Source of the DNA: Microplitis mediator
Taxonomy: Eukaryota; Arthropoda; Insecta; Hymenoptera; Braconidae
NCBI RefSeq assembly: GCF_029852145.1
Contig: NC_079974.1
Coordinates: 19,508,082 to 19,572,081 of the forward strand
Direction of reading: 5' to 3'
DNA length: 64,000 bases
In this document: piece after piece, positions 13,701 through 26,515 of the stretch
Layout: each line of letters starts with the position of its first letter
Numbering within the stretch: the stretch's first letter is position 1
Notes under the pieces: generated by a model
The model's input: only the letters and a program-made list of their open reading frames with translations
Told to the model about the DNA's origin: nothing
Databases searched by the model: none
Made by a program: the position numbers and the translations under genes

Positions 13701-16420
13701 GATGTTATATATAATTTATATGGTATTACTCAGGGTATAGATTTTATATATAATTTATATGGTATTACTCTGGGTATAGATTTTATATATAATTTATATG
13801 GTATTACTCTGGGTATAGATTTTATATATAATTTATATGGTATTACTCAGGGTACAGATTTTATATATAATTTATATGGTATTACTCTGGGTACAGATTT
13901 TATATATAATTTATATGGTATTACTCTGGGTATAGATTTTATATATAATTTATATTGTATTACTCTGGGTATAGATTTTATATATAATTTATATGGTATT
14001 ACTCTGGGTATAGATTTTATATATAATTTATATGGTATTACTCAGGGTACAGATTTTATATATAATTTATATGGTATTACTCTGGGTACAGATTTTATAT
14101 ATAATTTATATGGTATTACTCTGGGTATAGATTTTATATATAATTTATATGGTATTACTCTGGGTATCGATTTTATATATAATTTATATGGTATTACTCT
14201 GGGTATAGATTTTATATATAATTTATATGGTATTACTCTGGGTATAGATTTTATATATAATTTATATGGTATTACTCTGGGTATAGATTTTATATATAAT
14301 TTATATGGTATTACTCAGGGTACAGATTTTATATATAATTTATATGGTATTACTCTGGGTACAGATTTTATATATAATTTATATGGTATTACTCTGGGTA
14401 TAGATTTTATATATAATTTATATGGTATTACTCTGGGTATAGATTTTATATATAATTTATATGGTATTGCTCTGGGTATAGATTTTATATATAATTTATA
14501 TGGTATTACTCTGGGTATAGATTTTATATATAATTTATATGGTATTACTCTGGGTATAGATTTTATATATAATTTATATGGTATTACTCTGGGTATAGAT
14601 TTTATATATAATTTATATGGTATTACTCTGGGTATAGATTTTATATATAATTTATATGGTATTACTCAGGGTATAGATTTTATATATAATTTATATGGTA
14701 TTACTCTGGGTATAGATTTTATATATAATTTATATGGTATTACTCAGGGTATAGATTTTATATATAATTTATATGGTATTACTCAGGGTATAGATTTTAT
14801 ATATAATTTATATGGTATTACTCAGGGTATAGATTTTATATATAATTTATATGGTATTACTCAGGGTATAGATTTTATATATAATTTATATGGTATTACT
14901 CAGGGTATAGATTTTATATATAATTTATATGGTATTACTCAGGGTATAGATTTTATATATAATTTATATGGTATTACTCAGGGTATAGATTTTATATATA
15001 ATTTATATGGTATTACTCAGGGTATAGATTTTATATATAATTTATATGGTATTACTCAAGGTATAGATGTTATATATAATTTATATGGTATTACTCAGGG
15101 TATAGATTTTATATATAATTTATATGGTATTACTCTGGGTATAGATTTTATATATAATTTATATGGTATTACTCTGGGTATAGATTTTATATATAATTTA
15201 TATGGTATTACTCAGGGTACAGATTTTATATATAATTTATATGGTATTACTCTGGGTACAGATTTTATATATAATTTATATGGTATTACTCTGGGTATAG
15301 ATTTTATATATAATTTATATTGTATTACTCTGGGTATAGATTTTATATATAATTTATATGGTATTACTCTGGGTATAGATTTTATATATAATTTATATGG
15401 TATTACTCAGGGTACAGATTTTATATATAATTTATATGGTATTACTCTGGGTACAGATTTTATATATAATTTATATGGTATTACTCTGGGTATAGATTTT
15501 ATATATAATTTATATGGTATTACTCTGGGTATCGATTTTATATATAATTTATATGGTATTACTCTGGGTATAGATTTTATATATAATTTATATGGTATTA
15601 CTCTGGGTATAGATTTTATATATAATTTATATGGTATTACTCTGGGTATAGATTTTATATATAATTTATATGGTATTACTCAGGGTACAGATTTTATATA
15701 TAATTTATATGGTATTACTCTGGGTACAGATTTTATATATAATTTATATGGTATTACTCTGGGTATAGATTTTATATATAATTTATATGGTATTACTCTG
15801 GGTATAGATTTTATATATAATTTATATGGTATTGCTCTGGGTATAGATTTTATATATAATTTATATGGTATTACTCTGGGTATAGATTTTATATATAATT
15901 TATATGGTATTACTCTGGGTATAGATTTTATATATAATTTATATGGTATTACTCTGGGTATAGATTTTATATATAATTTATATGGTATTACTCTGGGTAT
16001 AGATTTTATATATAATTTATATGGTATTACTCAGGGTATAGATTTTATATATAATTTATATGGTATTACTCTGGGTATAGATTTTATATATAATTTATAT
16101 GGTATTACTCAGGGTATAGATTTTATATATAATTTATATGGTATTACTCAGGGTATAGATTTTATATATAATTTATATGGTATTACTCAGGGTATAGATT
16201 TTATATATAATTTATATGGTATTACTCAGGGTATAGATTTTATATATAATTTATATGGTATTACTCAGGGTATAGATTTTATATATAATTTATATGGTAT
16301 TACTCAGGGTATAGATTTTATATATAATTTATATGGTATTACTCTGGGTATAGATTTTATATATAATTTATATGGTATTACTCTGGGTATAGATTTTATA
16401 TATAATTTATATGGTATTAC
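13692..16420. repeat. Higher-order duplication in the array, offset 1365 bp (35 monomers)
   Basis: TATATTGT occurs at 13951 and 15316, GTATCGA at 14164 and 15529, and ATTGCTCT at 14466 and 15831. All are 1365 bp (35 monomers) apart, showing a second, independent block duplication. Confidence 0.8.
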
Positions 16421-17808
16421 TCTGGGTATAGATTTTATATATAATTTATATGGTATTACTCTGGGTATAGATTTTATATATAATTTATATGGTATTACTC
16501 TGGGTATAGATTTTATATATAATTTATATGGTATTACTCAGGGTATAGATTTTATATATAATTTATATGGTATTACTCAGGGTATAGATTTTATATATAA
16601 TTTATATGGTATTACTCTGGGTATAGATTTTATATATAATTTATATGGTATTACTCTGGGTATAGATTTTATATATAATTTATATGGTATTACTCAGGGT
16701 ATAGATTTTATATATAATTTATATGGTATTACTCAGGGTATAGATTTTATATATAATTTATATGGTATTACTCTGGGTATAGATTTTATATATAATTTAT
16801 ATGGTATTACTCTGGGTATAGATTTTATATATAATTTATATGGTATTACTCTGGGTATAGATTTTATATATAATTTATATGGTATTACTCTGGGTATAGA
16901 TTTTATATATAATTTATATGGTATTACTCAGGGTATAGATTTTATATATAATTTATATGGTATTACTCAGGGTATAGATTTTATATATAATTTATATGGT
17001 ATTACTCAGGGTATAGATTTTATATATAATTTATATGGTATTACTCTGGGTATAGATTTTATATATAATTTATATGGTATTACTCTGGGTATAGATTTTA
17101 TATATAATTTATATGGTATTACTCTGGGTATAGATTTTATATATAATTTATATGGTATTACTCTGGGTATAGATTTTATATATAATTTATATGGTATTAC
17201 TCTGGGTATAGATTTTATATATAATTTATATGGTATTACTCAGGGTATAGATTTTATATATAATTTATATGGTATTACTCAGGGTATAGATTTTATATAT
17301 AATTTATATGGTATTACTCTGGGTATAGATTTTATATATAATTTATATGGTATTACTCTGGGTATAGATTTTATATATAATTTATATGGTATTACTCAGG
17401 GTATAGATTTTATATATAATTTATATGGTATTACTCAGGGTATAGATTTTATATATAATTTATATGGTATTACTCAGGGTATAGATTTTATATATAATTT
17501 ATATGGTATTACTCAGGGTATAGATTTTATATATAATTTATATGGTATTACTCAGGGTATAGATTTTATATATAATTTATATGGTATTACTCAGGGTATA
17601 GATTTTATATATAATTTATATGGTATTACTCAGGGTATAGATTTTATATATAATTTATATGGTATTACTCAGGGTATAGATTTTATATATAATTTATATG
17701 GTATTACTCAGGGTATAGATGTTATATATAATTTATATGGTATTACTCTGGGTATAGATTTTATATATAATTTATATGGTATTACTCTGGGTATAGATTT
17801 TATATATA

Positions 17809-17843
17809 ATTTATATGGTTAGTAATAACTAACTTTTGTATCA
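17809..17843. repeat. Right edge of the array: inverted junction plus family-1 MITE end
   Basis: ATTTATATGGTTAGT (17809-17823) is the exact inverse of ACTAACCATATAAAT at the left edge (2879-2893). ACTAACTTTTGTATCA (17828-17843) repeats the left-edge 2864-2879 sequence directly with one mismatch, and resembles the family-1 terminus. Confidence 0.6.
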
Positions 17844-18590
17844 TAAAAATTTAATTATAGTTTGCAATACTTTTAATTAAATTCAAACAAAACTTAGAGT
17901 TGTACTTGAAATAATTATTTAAATCTGTACTTACGCATCAACCAATCGGTAAGTACATCAAATTTGAAATATATCATTTTCACTGCAGTTTGGCGCCTCA
18001 AACAGTTTACACACGTGACGACAAAAAAGAGATTGAGGCAAAAGATCTCCCATCTTAATTACACTAAAATAAATGAATAATAAACAATAATTATCATTGT
18101 TGCGCTTAAAAAATAAACAATAATTTAAAAAGAATTTCTAATCAGAATTAAAAAATAGAAACTTAACTTTCTGTAATAATTCCAGAAAACGTTGAAAATT
18201 CTCTTCGTTTTCTAACCTCTGACAGTGTAAAAGATAATAAATAATAAAATGTTTAAATATAAATGTATGAGAAATACATTCAAGATATCCCATACCTCTG
18301 AATTATTATTTGATAATAAAAAATTGGATAATTATTTTTTTGTTAATTAAAACTCGTAAGTTGACATCTCAACAATTAATGACAGCAGCTAAACAATCAT
18401 CTTTTTGTTTACATTTTGATACGATAATTTTATTAATTTACACATTTTAATTATTAAAATTTTTATTTGCTGTCAACAGTCAAAGCAACTTTTGACGTTT
18501 CAAATATTGTCATTTAAAAATATTAAAAAGGTAACGTTATTTTTGCGGGTTTGTTTTTTTAATTGACTTATACTTTTTTTATTTTTTTAG
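17844..18590 (+). other. Intergenic region and 5' UTR of ZT2
   Basis: AT-rich, with no supported ORF. It contains the block shared with ZT3 at 18284-18341. A possible 60-bp 5'UTR intron runs from 18531 (GTAACG) to 18590 (TTTTTTAG), 14 bp before the ATG. Confidence 0.4.
18284..18341 (+). promoter_or_regulatory. 5' block shared between ZT2 and ZT3
   Basis: TATCCCATACCTCTGA followed by GATAATAAAAAATTGGATAA resembles 27683-27742 upstream of ZT3 (TTCCCATATCTCTGAG ... GATAATAAAAAAATG). It lies about 245 bp before the putative 5'UTR donor. It could be core promoter or 5'UTR retained from the ancestral duplicated unit. Confidence 0.35.
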
Positions 18591-18604
18591 AAATAAAACT
18601 GAAA

Positions 18605-21600
18605 ATGTCAAAACAAAAATATTCTCAGTGTTTTGATAATTTGACAGAAGACAATAGTGAGTATGGTAAAATACGAAGATCTAGACGACGTTTCAAACAT
18701 GCAGCCAAAGTTCTATCAACATCAGAACATAGATCAGCCGATAGGTTCATTTTATATTTTGAAAATTATATTTGGCAGGATAATGATTCTTATTACTGTA
18801 ATTTATGCAACAAAAATTTAAAAAAAAAGAATCAAGTGTCACTACACATCACCACGGGACCGCATATGAAAAGTTTAAAGAATTATTTAAGAGGAGAAAA
18901 TATTTACGAATCAAATTTATCATCACCTCGTTGCCAAAAATTATTAAAGAATAATATTTTTTCATTTAATTCAACGCAATTTAAATGTTGGTCGTGCACT
19001 GAATTTTTCGATGGATATGAAACTGCCGAGCAACACATTGCCAGTAACCATCATCTTAGTAATTTAAGAACTAATTATTCACGGATCTCAAACTTGTTTA
19101 AAACGAGGTTTGATAAGAACGTATCCCAAATATTTGATAGCACAAGTTTAGCACCTGGTCCTACTGATAGTATTGCAATTTGTGATAAAAATATTGGGTT
19201 TTCTGCGTCAGATGAAAGTAAATTTTTAAATTACTTTAGAAATTTCATTGGACACCGCATCAATGATTTTTACTGCTATTTATGTAAAAAAAACTTTGCT
19301 TCTGAAAGTCTTGCGGCCGCACACATGAATGAGTCGCGCCATGGTTCATTGAGAAAAAAAACTTATGAACAAAATGAAATTTTTGTTATAGAAAATTATA
19401 ATCTAAAAGCGTATGAAATATTTGTCAATAATTATATATTTCCAATGAGACTAAAAATAGTTAAATGCTTTTTATGCAAAGCTAAGATGACTTACCCTGA
19501 AGTAGAGGAACATTTGAACGGTAAACGACATCGTAAAGAATGTATTGAACAAAAAATTTCAAATTATTTATCTAGAAAAAAAAATATTCTGACGGGAGCG
19601 GGAAATTCATCTGTACCTCAAGTGGAGAATAAAATTGAAAGTAATACTAGTGAAGTTGTTTTGAAGGAAGAGATTGCAGTGGATTCAGAGGATCAGTTTC
19701 TTAAGTATTTTGAAAATTACGTTTCAAAACGTGATGATAATTATAATTGTCATTTGTGTAGCAAAATTTTATCATCAGCTTCTCTGGTAATGACACATAT
19801 AGAGGATCCAATTCATCGTAATCATCTGAGTGAAGTACAAACGACCCAAATTGCTGATGAAATTTCACAGTTAGCAGACTTATGTGAACTTTTTGTCACA
19901 AATGATATTTTTAAATTTACTAATGATAAATTTAAATGCTTTACATGCGAATGTACTCTCGATAACTGTGACAATGCTGTCGCGCATATTGAAAGTCAGC
20001 ATGGGATTGCAATTAAATTATCAAATTCTATGGAATCGTCAATTGCAAAAAATCCTAGTGAGTCAGCAATTCCTAAGAGCAAATTTTCCGAACCTGATTT
20101 AGTATCTGGTGAACCGAAAAATGTGAATAATGTGAATAATGAAAGCGAAAGTCTAATTAATAAAGATATTGAATCTACAGCAAGTAAAAAAACTAAAACT
20201 CTAAATGAACTAGAAGATGAATTTATAGAATACTTTAAAAATTTTATTGTTATTAGCGGCGATGATTATTTTTGTAATTTATGTGGGAAATATTATTCAT
20301 CGTCGTTAATAATGGCTCATATAAATAATTCAAATCATAAAAATCTTTTGACTGAGAAAAGAAGACAAATAAATTTTAAAGAACATAAATTTGTATCAAC
20401 GCCAAATTTCTATGAATTACTTGTCAGAAATGACATTTTTCAGTTAAACCCTAGAAATTTAAAGTGCTTCGTATGTGATCGCTTAGTTTCAGAATTTCCT
20501 TCTGCTGAAGATCATATTAATGGTGTGCAACATATTACTAAATCTAGACGTATCGCTAAACTGAACGCATCAACTTCCATCACAAATAATAATAAAATTC
20601 ACCCGAACATGAAACTCGTCTTACCCGAATGCAAAAAAGATTTTGCACAGTATTTTGAAAATTTTATTGACAAACGTAACGACGGCTACTATTGTCATCT
20701 GTGCGAAGTCAATTTTTCAACATCTTCTGCGGTAATGACGCATATTGCGAATTTAAATCATAAGAATCTCCTAGAAACAAACAATTTCGACTCGCCAATG
20801 AAGAGTAGAATCATAAATACTTTTTACTACAGTGAATTATTTGTACGGAATCGTGTTTTCCAGTGTCGATTCGAGGCACTAAAATGCTTCGCGTGTAACG
20901 TTATTATAACCAAGTTCAAAAACGCACACTCACATTTGTATGGACAAGCACACAAAGACAATTGCGAACCGTCTAGTCGATCATTGGCAGAACACAAGAC
21001 GAATTTACATCAATCGGATGTCACTAGTGATAATAATCAATGGATCTACGATCGCCAAGTACCTGAAACTCATCCAACATGTTATGAAATTTCATCTGTA
21101 CCGAAAGTAGAGAATAAAATTGAAAGTAATACTAGTGAAGTTGTATTGAAGAAAGAGATTGCAGTGGAGTCAGAGGATCAGTTTCTTAAGTACTTTGAAA
21201 ATTACGTTTCAAAACGTGATGATAATTATAATTGTCATTTGTGTAGCAAAATTTTACCATCATCTTCTCTGGTAATGACACATATAGAGGATCCAATTCA
21301 TCGTAATCATCTAAATGAAGTACAAACAACCCAAAATACTGATGAAATTTCACAGTTAGCAAACTTATGTGAACTTTTTGTCACAAATGATATTTTCAAA
21401 TTTACTAATGATAATTTAAAATGCTTTACATGCGAATGTACTCTGGATAACTGTGACAATGCTGTCGCGCATATCGAAAGTCAGCATGGGATTGCAATTA
21501 AATTATCAAATTCTATGGAATCGTCAATTGAAAAAAATCCTAGTGAGTCGGCAATTCCTAAGAGCCAATCTTCCGAACCTGATTCAGTATCTGATAAACC

Positions 21601-24600
21601 GAAAAATGTGAATAATGACAGCGACAGTCTAAGTAATAAAAATATTGAATCTACAGCAAGTAAAAAAACTAAAACTCTTAATGAATTAGAAGATAAATTT
21701 ATAGAATACTTTAAAAATTTTATTGTTATTAGCGGCGATGATTATTTTTGTAATTTATGTGGGAAATATTATTCATCGTCGTTAATAACGGCTCATATAA
21801 ATAATTCAAATCATAAGAATCTTTTGATTGAGAAAAGAAGACAAATAAATTTTAAAGAAGATAAATTTGTATCAACGCCAAATTTCTATGAATTGCTTGT
21901 CAGAAATGACATTTTTCAGTTAAACCCTAGAACTTTAAAGTGCTTAGTATGTGACCGCATAGTTTCAGGATATATTTCTGCTGAAGATCATATTAATGGT
22001 GTACAACATATTGCTAAATCTAGGCGCATCGCTAAATTGAACGCATCAACTCCCATCATAGATAATGATAAAATTCACCCGAACATGAAACTCGTCTTAC
22101 CCGAATGCAAAAAAGATTTTGCACAGTATTTTGAAAATTTTATTGACAAACGTAACGACGGCTACTATTGTCATCTATGCGAAGTCAATTTCCCAACATC
22201 GTCTGCGGTAATGAAGCATATTGCGAATTTAAATCATAAGAATCTCCTAGAAAAAAACAATTTCGACACGCCAATGAAGAGTAAAATCAAAAATACTTTT
22301 TACTACAGTGAATTATTTGTACGGAATAGTATTTTCCAGTCTGGATTCGAGGCACTAAAATGCTACGTGTGTAACGTTATTATGACCAAATTAAAAAAGG
22401 CACACTCACATTTGTATGGACAAGCGCACAAAGACAATCGTGAACCGTCTGGTCAATCACTGACAGAATACGAGACGAATTTACATCAATCTGATGTCAC
22501 TCGTGATGATCAACTGATCCACGATCGCCAAGTACCTGAAACTCATCCAACATTTCATGAATCTCCAGTAAATGATAGCGTTCCATTAAACCCGATAAAT
22601 GACGTATACCTGTACTTTATTAATTACATTAATATGCGACAGGATAATTATTACTGCAGCTTTTGTCAATTAAAATTGTCATCTTCACAAGTTTACGAAC
22701 ACATCGTCCACCCGGATCATGCAATTCACGTAAGCCAAAAAAGGCTAGACAATAAAATTACCTACTCTCCGGATTGGACATTAGATTTTATCGAATTGCT
22801 CGTTAAAAATAATATATTTCAAGTAGGACTCGATGTATTGTACTGTTTTATATGCAAGTGTGACCTGTTATACACTAATGTCGAGGAACATGTTGACAGT
22901 TCTGATCATAAGATAAATATTGAGAAAGAGTATTTTGAAATTAATAAAATTGTCCCTGTGGATGTCTCTTACAAAAAGAGCTACTCTTTTGTATTGTCGC
23001 GGGATATATACATGTACAATGATACTAAATCAAAACTGGTATATTGTTATATTTGTCGTGACGGATTGAAATGTCGGGTTGAACTCCACGTTCATTTGAC
23101 AAATCATCTCTGGCGGCTGTTTATTGGTAATGAAAAAATTGACTTAGTTTCCTTTGTTAACCTCCACTCCAATGTAAAAATAGTAATAAAGACTGACGGT
23201 GATTTTGATAAAGAGGTTTCGGAAACTATAAGAGAGATGAAAAATGCACAAGCTGAGCACCTGTCGAAATTTCCCAAGAAATTTTGGAAAAAAAATCCGG
23301 GTACGTCTAAAATTGATTTTAGAGAAGAAAGATTGTCTCGGAAGAAACTTAAAAATGGGAAAGCCACAAATGTATGCGCGAGGATCAACAAGGCCAAGGT
23401 GGATATTGACACTGGGGAAAATAAAAGAAAATATGACGTTTATAAAATGGAGGAAGAAACACGTCATAGTATTCAGTTGAGTTTCAATCGAATTTGTATT
23501 GTAAATAATGACAATATTTACTGTATGATTTGCCGCCGAAATGTTTTATTTTCAATGGAAAATATTTATGGACATTTTCGAGGCATTGAGCACGCGTACT
23601 TTCTTACACAAATGGTCCAGGATCACGAAAAATTTGAAGCATTTCCATATGAGCTGAGCGATCTTGCTCTGGCGCGGGAGTTAATAGAAGACAAAACTGA
23701 TCAACATGTCGTCTGCTACGCCTGTGATCCTTTACGACCAGTAGCTATTCCAAATAATATTGACGCCTTAAAAACGCACGTAAATTCTCAAAACCACCTG
23801 AAAAAACGGGCTGAGTTGAGTAATAATTTACGGCATTTTATTGATACTTTTTACTCCTGGTTGGAGTGCGATTGGTTCAGTGTCCAGAGGTATCGATGTG
23901 TTGTCTGTAGTAAACAATTCATGTTTGAAAAATTATTTCACAGACATTTGAATTCCAAAAGTCATTTAAAAAAATGTGAGAAAAAATTTAAACGTGAAAA
24001 GCTTGTATGTCAATATTGTCCTACATGTGGAATTATTTTTTATGAATGCAAAAACACGATTAGTTGTCATTTTGAAAGTGAACTTCATGAATTGAACATC
24101 AATAAAAATATTCATTTCATATCACAACTACCGGACGGTGCTGAAGAATTATTAATTAAAGCAGATGAAGTTGTATCGGATATATGTGAGAAGTTGAATG
24201 AGGGAGTAGACGAAATGAGAAAAAATGAACAATTACTGTTGGATGACTTGGAAAATACAATAAAAGATTATGTGGATGCTAAAATTCATCCATTTGGTTC
24301 ACGAATTTCAGGATTAGGTTCAAGCAATAGCGATCTTGATGTTTTCCTCGACTGTGGTACGTTTATGTACCAATTAATTAATTAATTAAAATAAATTGAG
24401 TTGGGCTCAGTATTATTTACTTTTCAGATGATTTATATTACAAGGGTTCGGTGTCAGATGACATATCATTTTTCTTGAAAGAAGTTGAACACTCATTAAA
24501 AATGAATGAAAATGTATGGAGTATCAAAGAAGTAATTGCGAGTTGCCGAATTCCGATTATTAGAATCGTACATAAGCCTACAAATATTGATTGTGATATA

Positions 24601-25702
24601 TCGTTTACTAATGGCCTTGCTGTAGAAAATACTAAACTTGTTAGGTAAGTAAAGTTAATTAATTATTTACTAGGGGTGAGCGAATTGGGTCCGAATCAAA
24701 ACGAATCAAATAATTCGAGTTTCCGAATTATCCGTAAATTTTATAATCAACCGAGAGTTTTTGAATTGTTTGTAACTTTTCAAATTACTCGAATTAAATC
24801 GAGAAAATTCTGATCAGTTTTCATTTAAAATATTCAATATTATATTTAATTGAGAGCTTAGTTTTTAAAAAAACCAAAATTAATTTTTTCGTAGATTCGT
24901 ATTTGAGTTCTATTTACTTCCGACAAAAATTTTAACTATTGGAAAAAATATTACAATTTTAAGTCGTTAGAAAAAAAAATTTTGGGATTATTCGAAAACT
25001 TACGAATAATTCGTAAATTCGAATTATTTGCACATCCCTATTATTTACATATTAAATTTTTTTTTTTTTTTTTTCAAATAGTTATTGATTATTATTTGTT
25101 TTTATTTCAGAGCATACCTTGACAAGTATCCGCTGTGCAGGAAACTAATTTTATTTATAAAAAACTGGACAAATATATGTAACCTTAATGGAGAAAATGG
25201 AATATGTAGTTATGCCATCGCTTGGATGGTAATTTATTATTTACAGACAAAATTTATATTGCCAAATGTTGTGAATTTGATAAAACTTGAAGGAAAGTCA
25301 TCTATGATCGGCGGCTGGGAGACAGGAGTATCTAGAGATTTTACTCTATCAGACATCAGTAATAATTACAGTTTTAAAAATCTTCTTAAAGGTTTCTTTA
25401 TAATGTGCGCCGGCTTTGATTATAGAAATAATATTTTTTGCCCACTGCTGGGCCGTCCGGTAAGAAAAATAGATTTCATTGTACCGCGAAAGCTCACAAA
25501 ACTGCCCGGCGAAATGAAGAATTACAAAAATTATATTCAAGAAAACAAAGATGTAAAATATTTTCGATCGGATGCAGTAATGGGCGTTCAGGATCCCTTT
25601 GATTTAAGTCACAATCTTACGAAAGTTGTCAAAAAAACTACCGTCTATCGTTTCAAAACTCTTTGCTCATTAAGCGCCGAAAAATTAAATAACGTTTTAT
25701 GA
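18605..25702 (+). CDS. ZT2: multi-U1-type zinc-finger nucleotidyltransferase (TUTase-like), 2186 aa
   Basis: Exons 18605-24356, 24428-24644 and 25111-25702 join in frame to 2187 codons. The start is the ATG 14 bp after a splice acceptor; upstream in-frame sequence has no ATG. About 23 Cys2His2 fingers of U1/matrin type (C-x2-C-x11-13-H-x5-6-H, e.g. YYCNLCNK...H...H) run from residue ~64 to ~1830. Most are two-finger modules: an A finger after F.KYFENYI, and a B finger after LCELFVTNDIF. The last five fingers form a block conserved in all copies. A short helix-rich linker leads to the nucleotidyltransferase: FGSRISGLGS, then S1909-D-L-D1912, third Asp D1974, then WMVIYYLQ and the PAP-associated core. 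All catalytic residues are present. Basic stretches (KIRRSRRRFK; the Lys-rich segment near 23280) suggest nuclear location. It lacks the N-terminal finger pair seen in ZT3 and ZT5. RNA tailing is inferred from the fold; the substrate is unknown. Confidence 0.88.
19607..22564 (+). repeat. Intragenic tandem duplication in ZT2 (495 codons, six fingers)
   Basis: Unit 1 (19607-21091) and unit 2 (21092 to about 22564) are near identical at DNA level. Both begin TCATCTGTACC and end with a CATCCAACAT phrase. The offset is 1485 bp = 495 codons, preserving frame. Each unit holds three A/B finger pairs. Differences are scattered substitutions and small in-frame indels in the spacers, while Cys and His ligands are kept. 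Confidence 0.9.
24671..25040. mobile_element. hAT-type MITE in ZT2 intron 2
   Basis: The ends TAGGGGTGAGCGAAT and (reverse complement) TAGGGATGTGCAAAT form imperfect terminal inverted repeats, flanked by an 8-bp target duplication TTATTTAC at 24663-24670 and 25041-25048. An 8-bp duplication and TAGGGGTG-like ends are typical of hAT elements. At 370 bp with no ORF it is non-autonomous. It enlarges this intron to 466 bp compared with about 77 bp in ZT1 and ZT3-ZT5. Confidence 0.8.
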
Positions 25703-26092
25703 TTTACTTTTTTTTTTATGATTTACTTCTTTTTTTATATATGACGCAGTTTAAATATAAAAATATTTTATTAACGGCAGCAACTTAAATTAATAATACT
25801 GCCCTTATATTTTTTTTTTTTTTTGAAAACTCATAGTTGTTAATTAACAACAAATATTTAATATTTAATATTAACATAACATATTTAATATTATTGTAAT
25901 TTTAAAAAATGTTATTTTATCAGTTCCGCTTGATTTACAAGACAACGGTGCCTTAAATTAAAATAATATTTATTTAATGTTAATTTTTCTAGAAGGTGAG
26001 AGTTGTATATGCTTACATAAAATTATTGATATTATGTATTGATAAATAAATAAATTTTTCTAAAGACTATAAATTTTTCTTCTAAAGTTCGA

Positions 26093-26098
26093 AATAAA
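26093..26098 (+). terminator. Candidate poly(A) signal of ZT2
   Basis: AATAAA about 390 bp past the stop, in CGAAATAAAGT. Other AATAAA hexamers lie nearby (about 26045), so the exact site is uncertain. Confidence 0.25.
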
Positions 26099-26427
26099 GT
26101 ATTTAGTTGCACGATGAAAAATACAAATTTATGTGTATTTACACACACATGTATTTTATATTACAAATAATACTTGTAATAAATGATAAGAAATCGAGTT
26201 TAATCTCTTCACGAAATCTTAAGTTTTTCTTTTAAAAAATTCGGCCATTTTCATATTTAAAAAATTGAAATAATACTGAAGCCCCGGTTGGCCCTGCGGG
26301 CCAGCCCTAAAACTTCCCGCTGTTTTTGAACTCTTTGAGTCAATCGAAGGCCAATCGATCACCGCGAAAAAAAATTTGGTGTAGGTTCGATATCTCAGAA
26401 AGCCACTTTTGTGTTGTGAGCTGCTGT

Positions 26428-26515
26428 GAGCTCTAGCTCTAGCTCTAGCCAATCGTTGCCATATAACGATAGCAAGATACGATTGGCTAGAGCTAGAGCA
26501 TTTCGGAATGCACCC
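26428..26515. repeat. CTAGCT-rich foldback, copy A
   Basis: GAGCTCTAGCTCTAGC...CCAATCGT pairs with ACGATTGGCTAGAGC. The copy ends GCATTTCGGAATGCACCC. It is the same family as 27219-27305. Confidence 0.6.

Larger units (their letters stand above)
2911..17820. repeat. Giant 39-bp minisatellite (~382 unit lengths)
   Basis: Head-to-tail 39-bp monomers, each containing TATATAATTTATATGG and ATTACTCTGGGTATAGA (or CTCAGGG). Point variants include GGGAATAG, GGTACAG, GGTAGAG, GATGTT, GTATCACT and GGTACTACT. Because 39 is divisible by 3, one frame reads as FIYNLYGITLGID / ...TQGID repeats. That frame is open over long stretches, with a stop at about 4301 (CAG to TAG). A single extra T near 10910 shifts phase. 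The frame lacks an ATG, a recognisable domain or introns, so I treat the array as satellite and not as a gene. It separates ZT1 from ZT2. The true length is unknown because of the assembly gap. Confidence 0.97.

Noticed and set aside
2911..17820. Possible CRISPR array
   Set aside because: Repeats are contiguous with no unique spacers, there are no cas genes, and the context is eukaryotic.
23104..23467. Minus-strand frames inside ZT2 (102 and 107 codons)
   Set aside because: Shadows of the Lys-rich coding stretch of ZT2.
26386..26420. GGTTCGA phrase as a tRNA T-loop
   Set aside because: No acceptor stem, anticodon arm or D-arm can be drawn around it.
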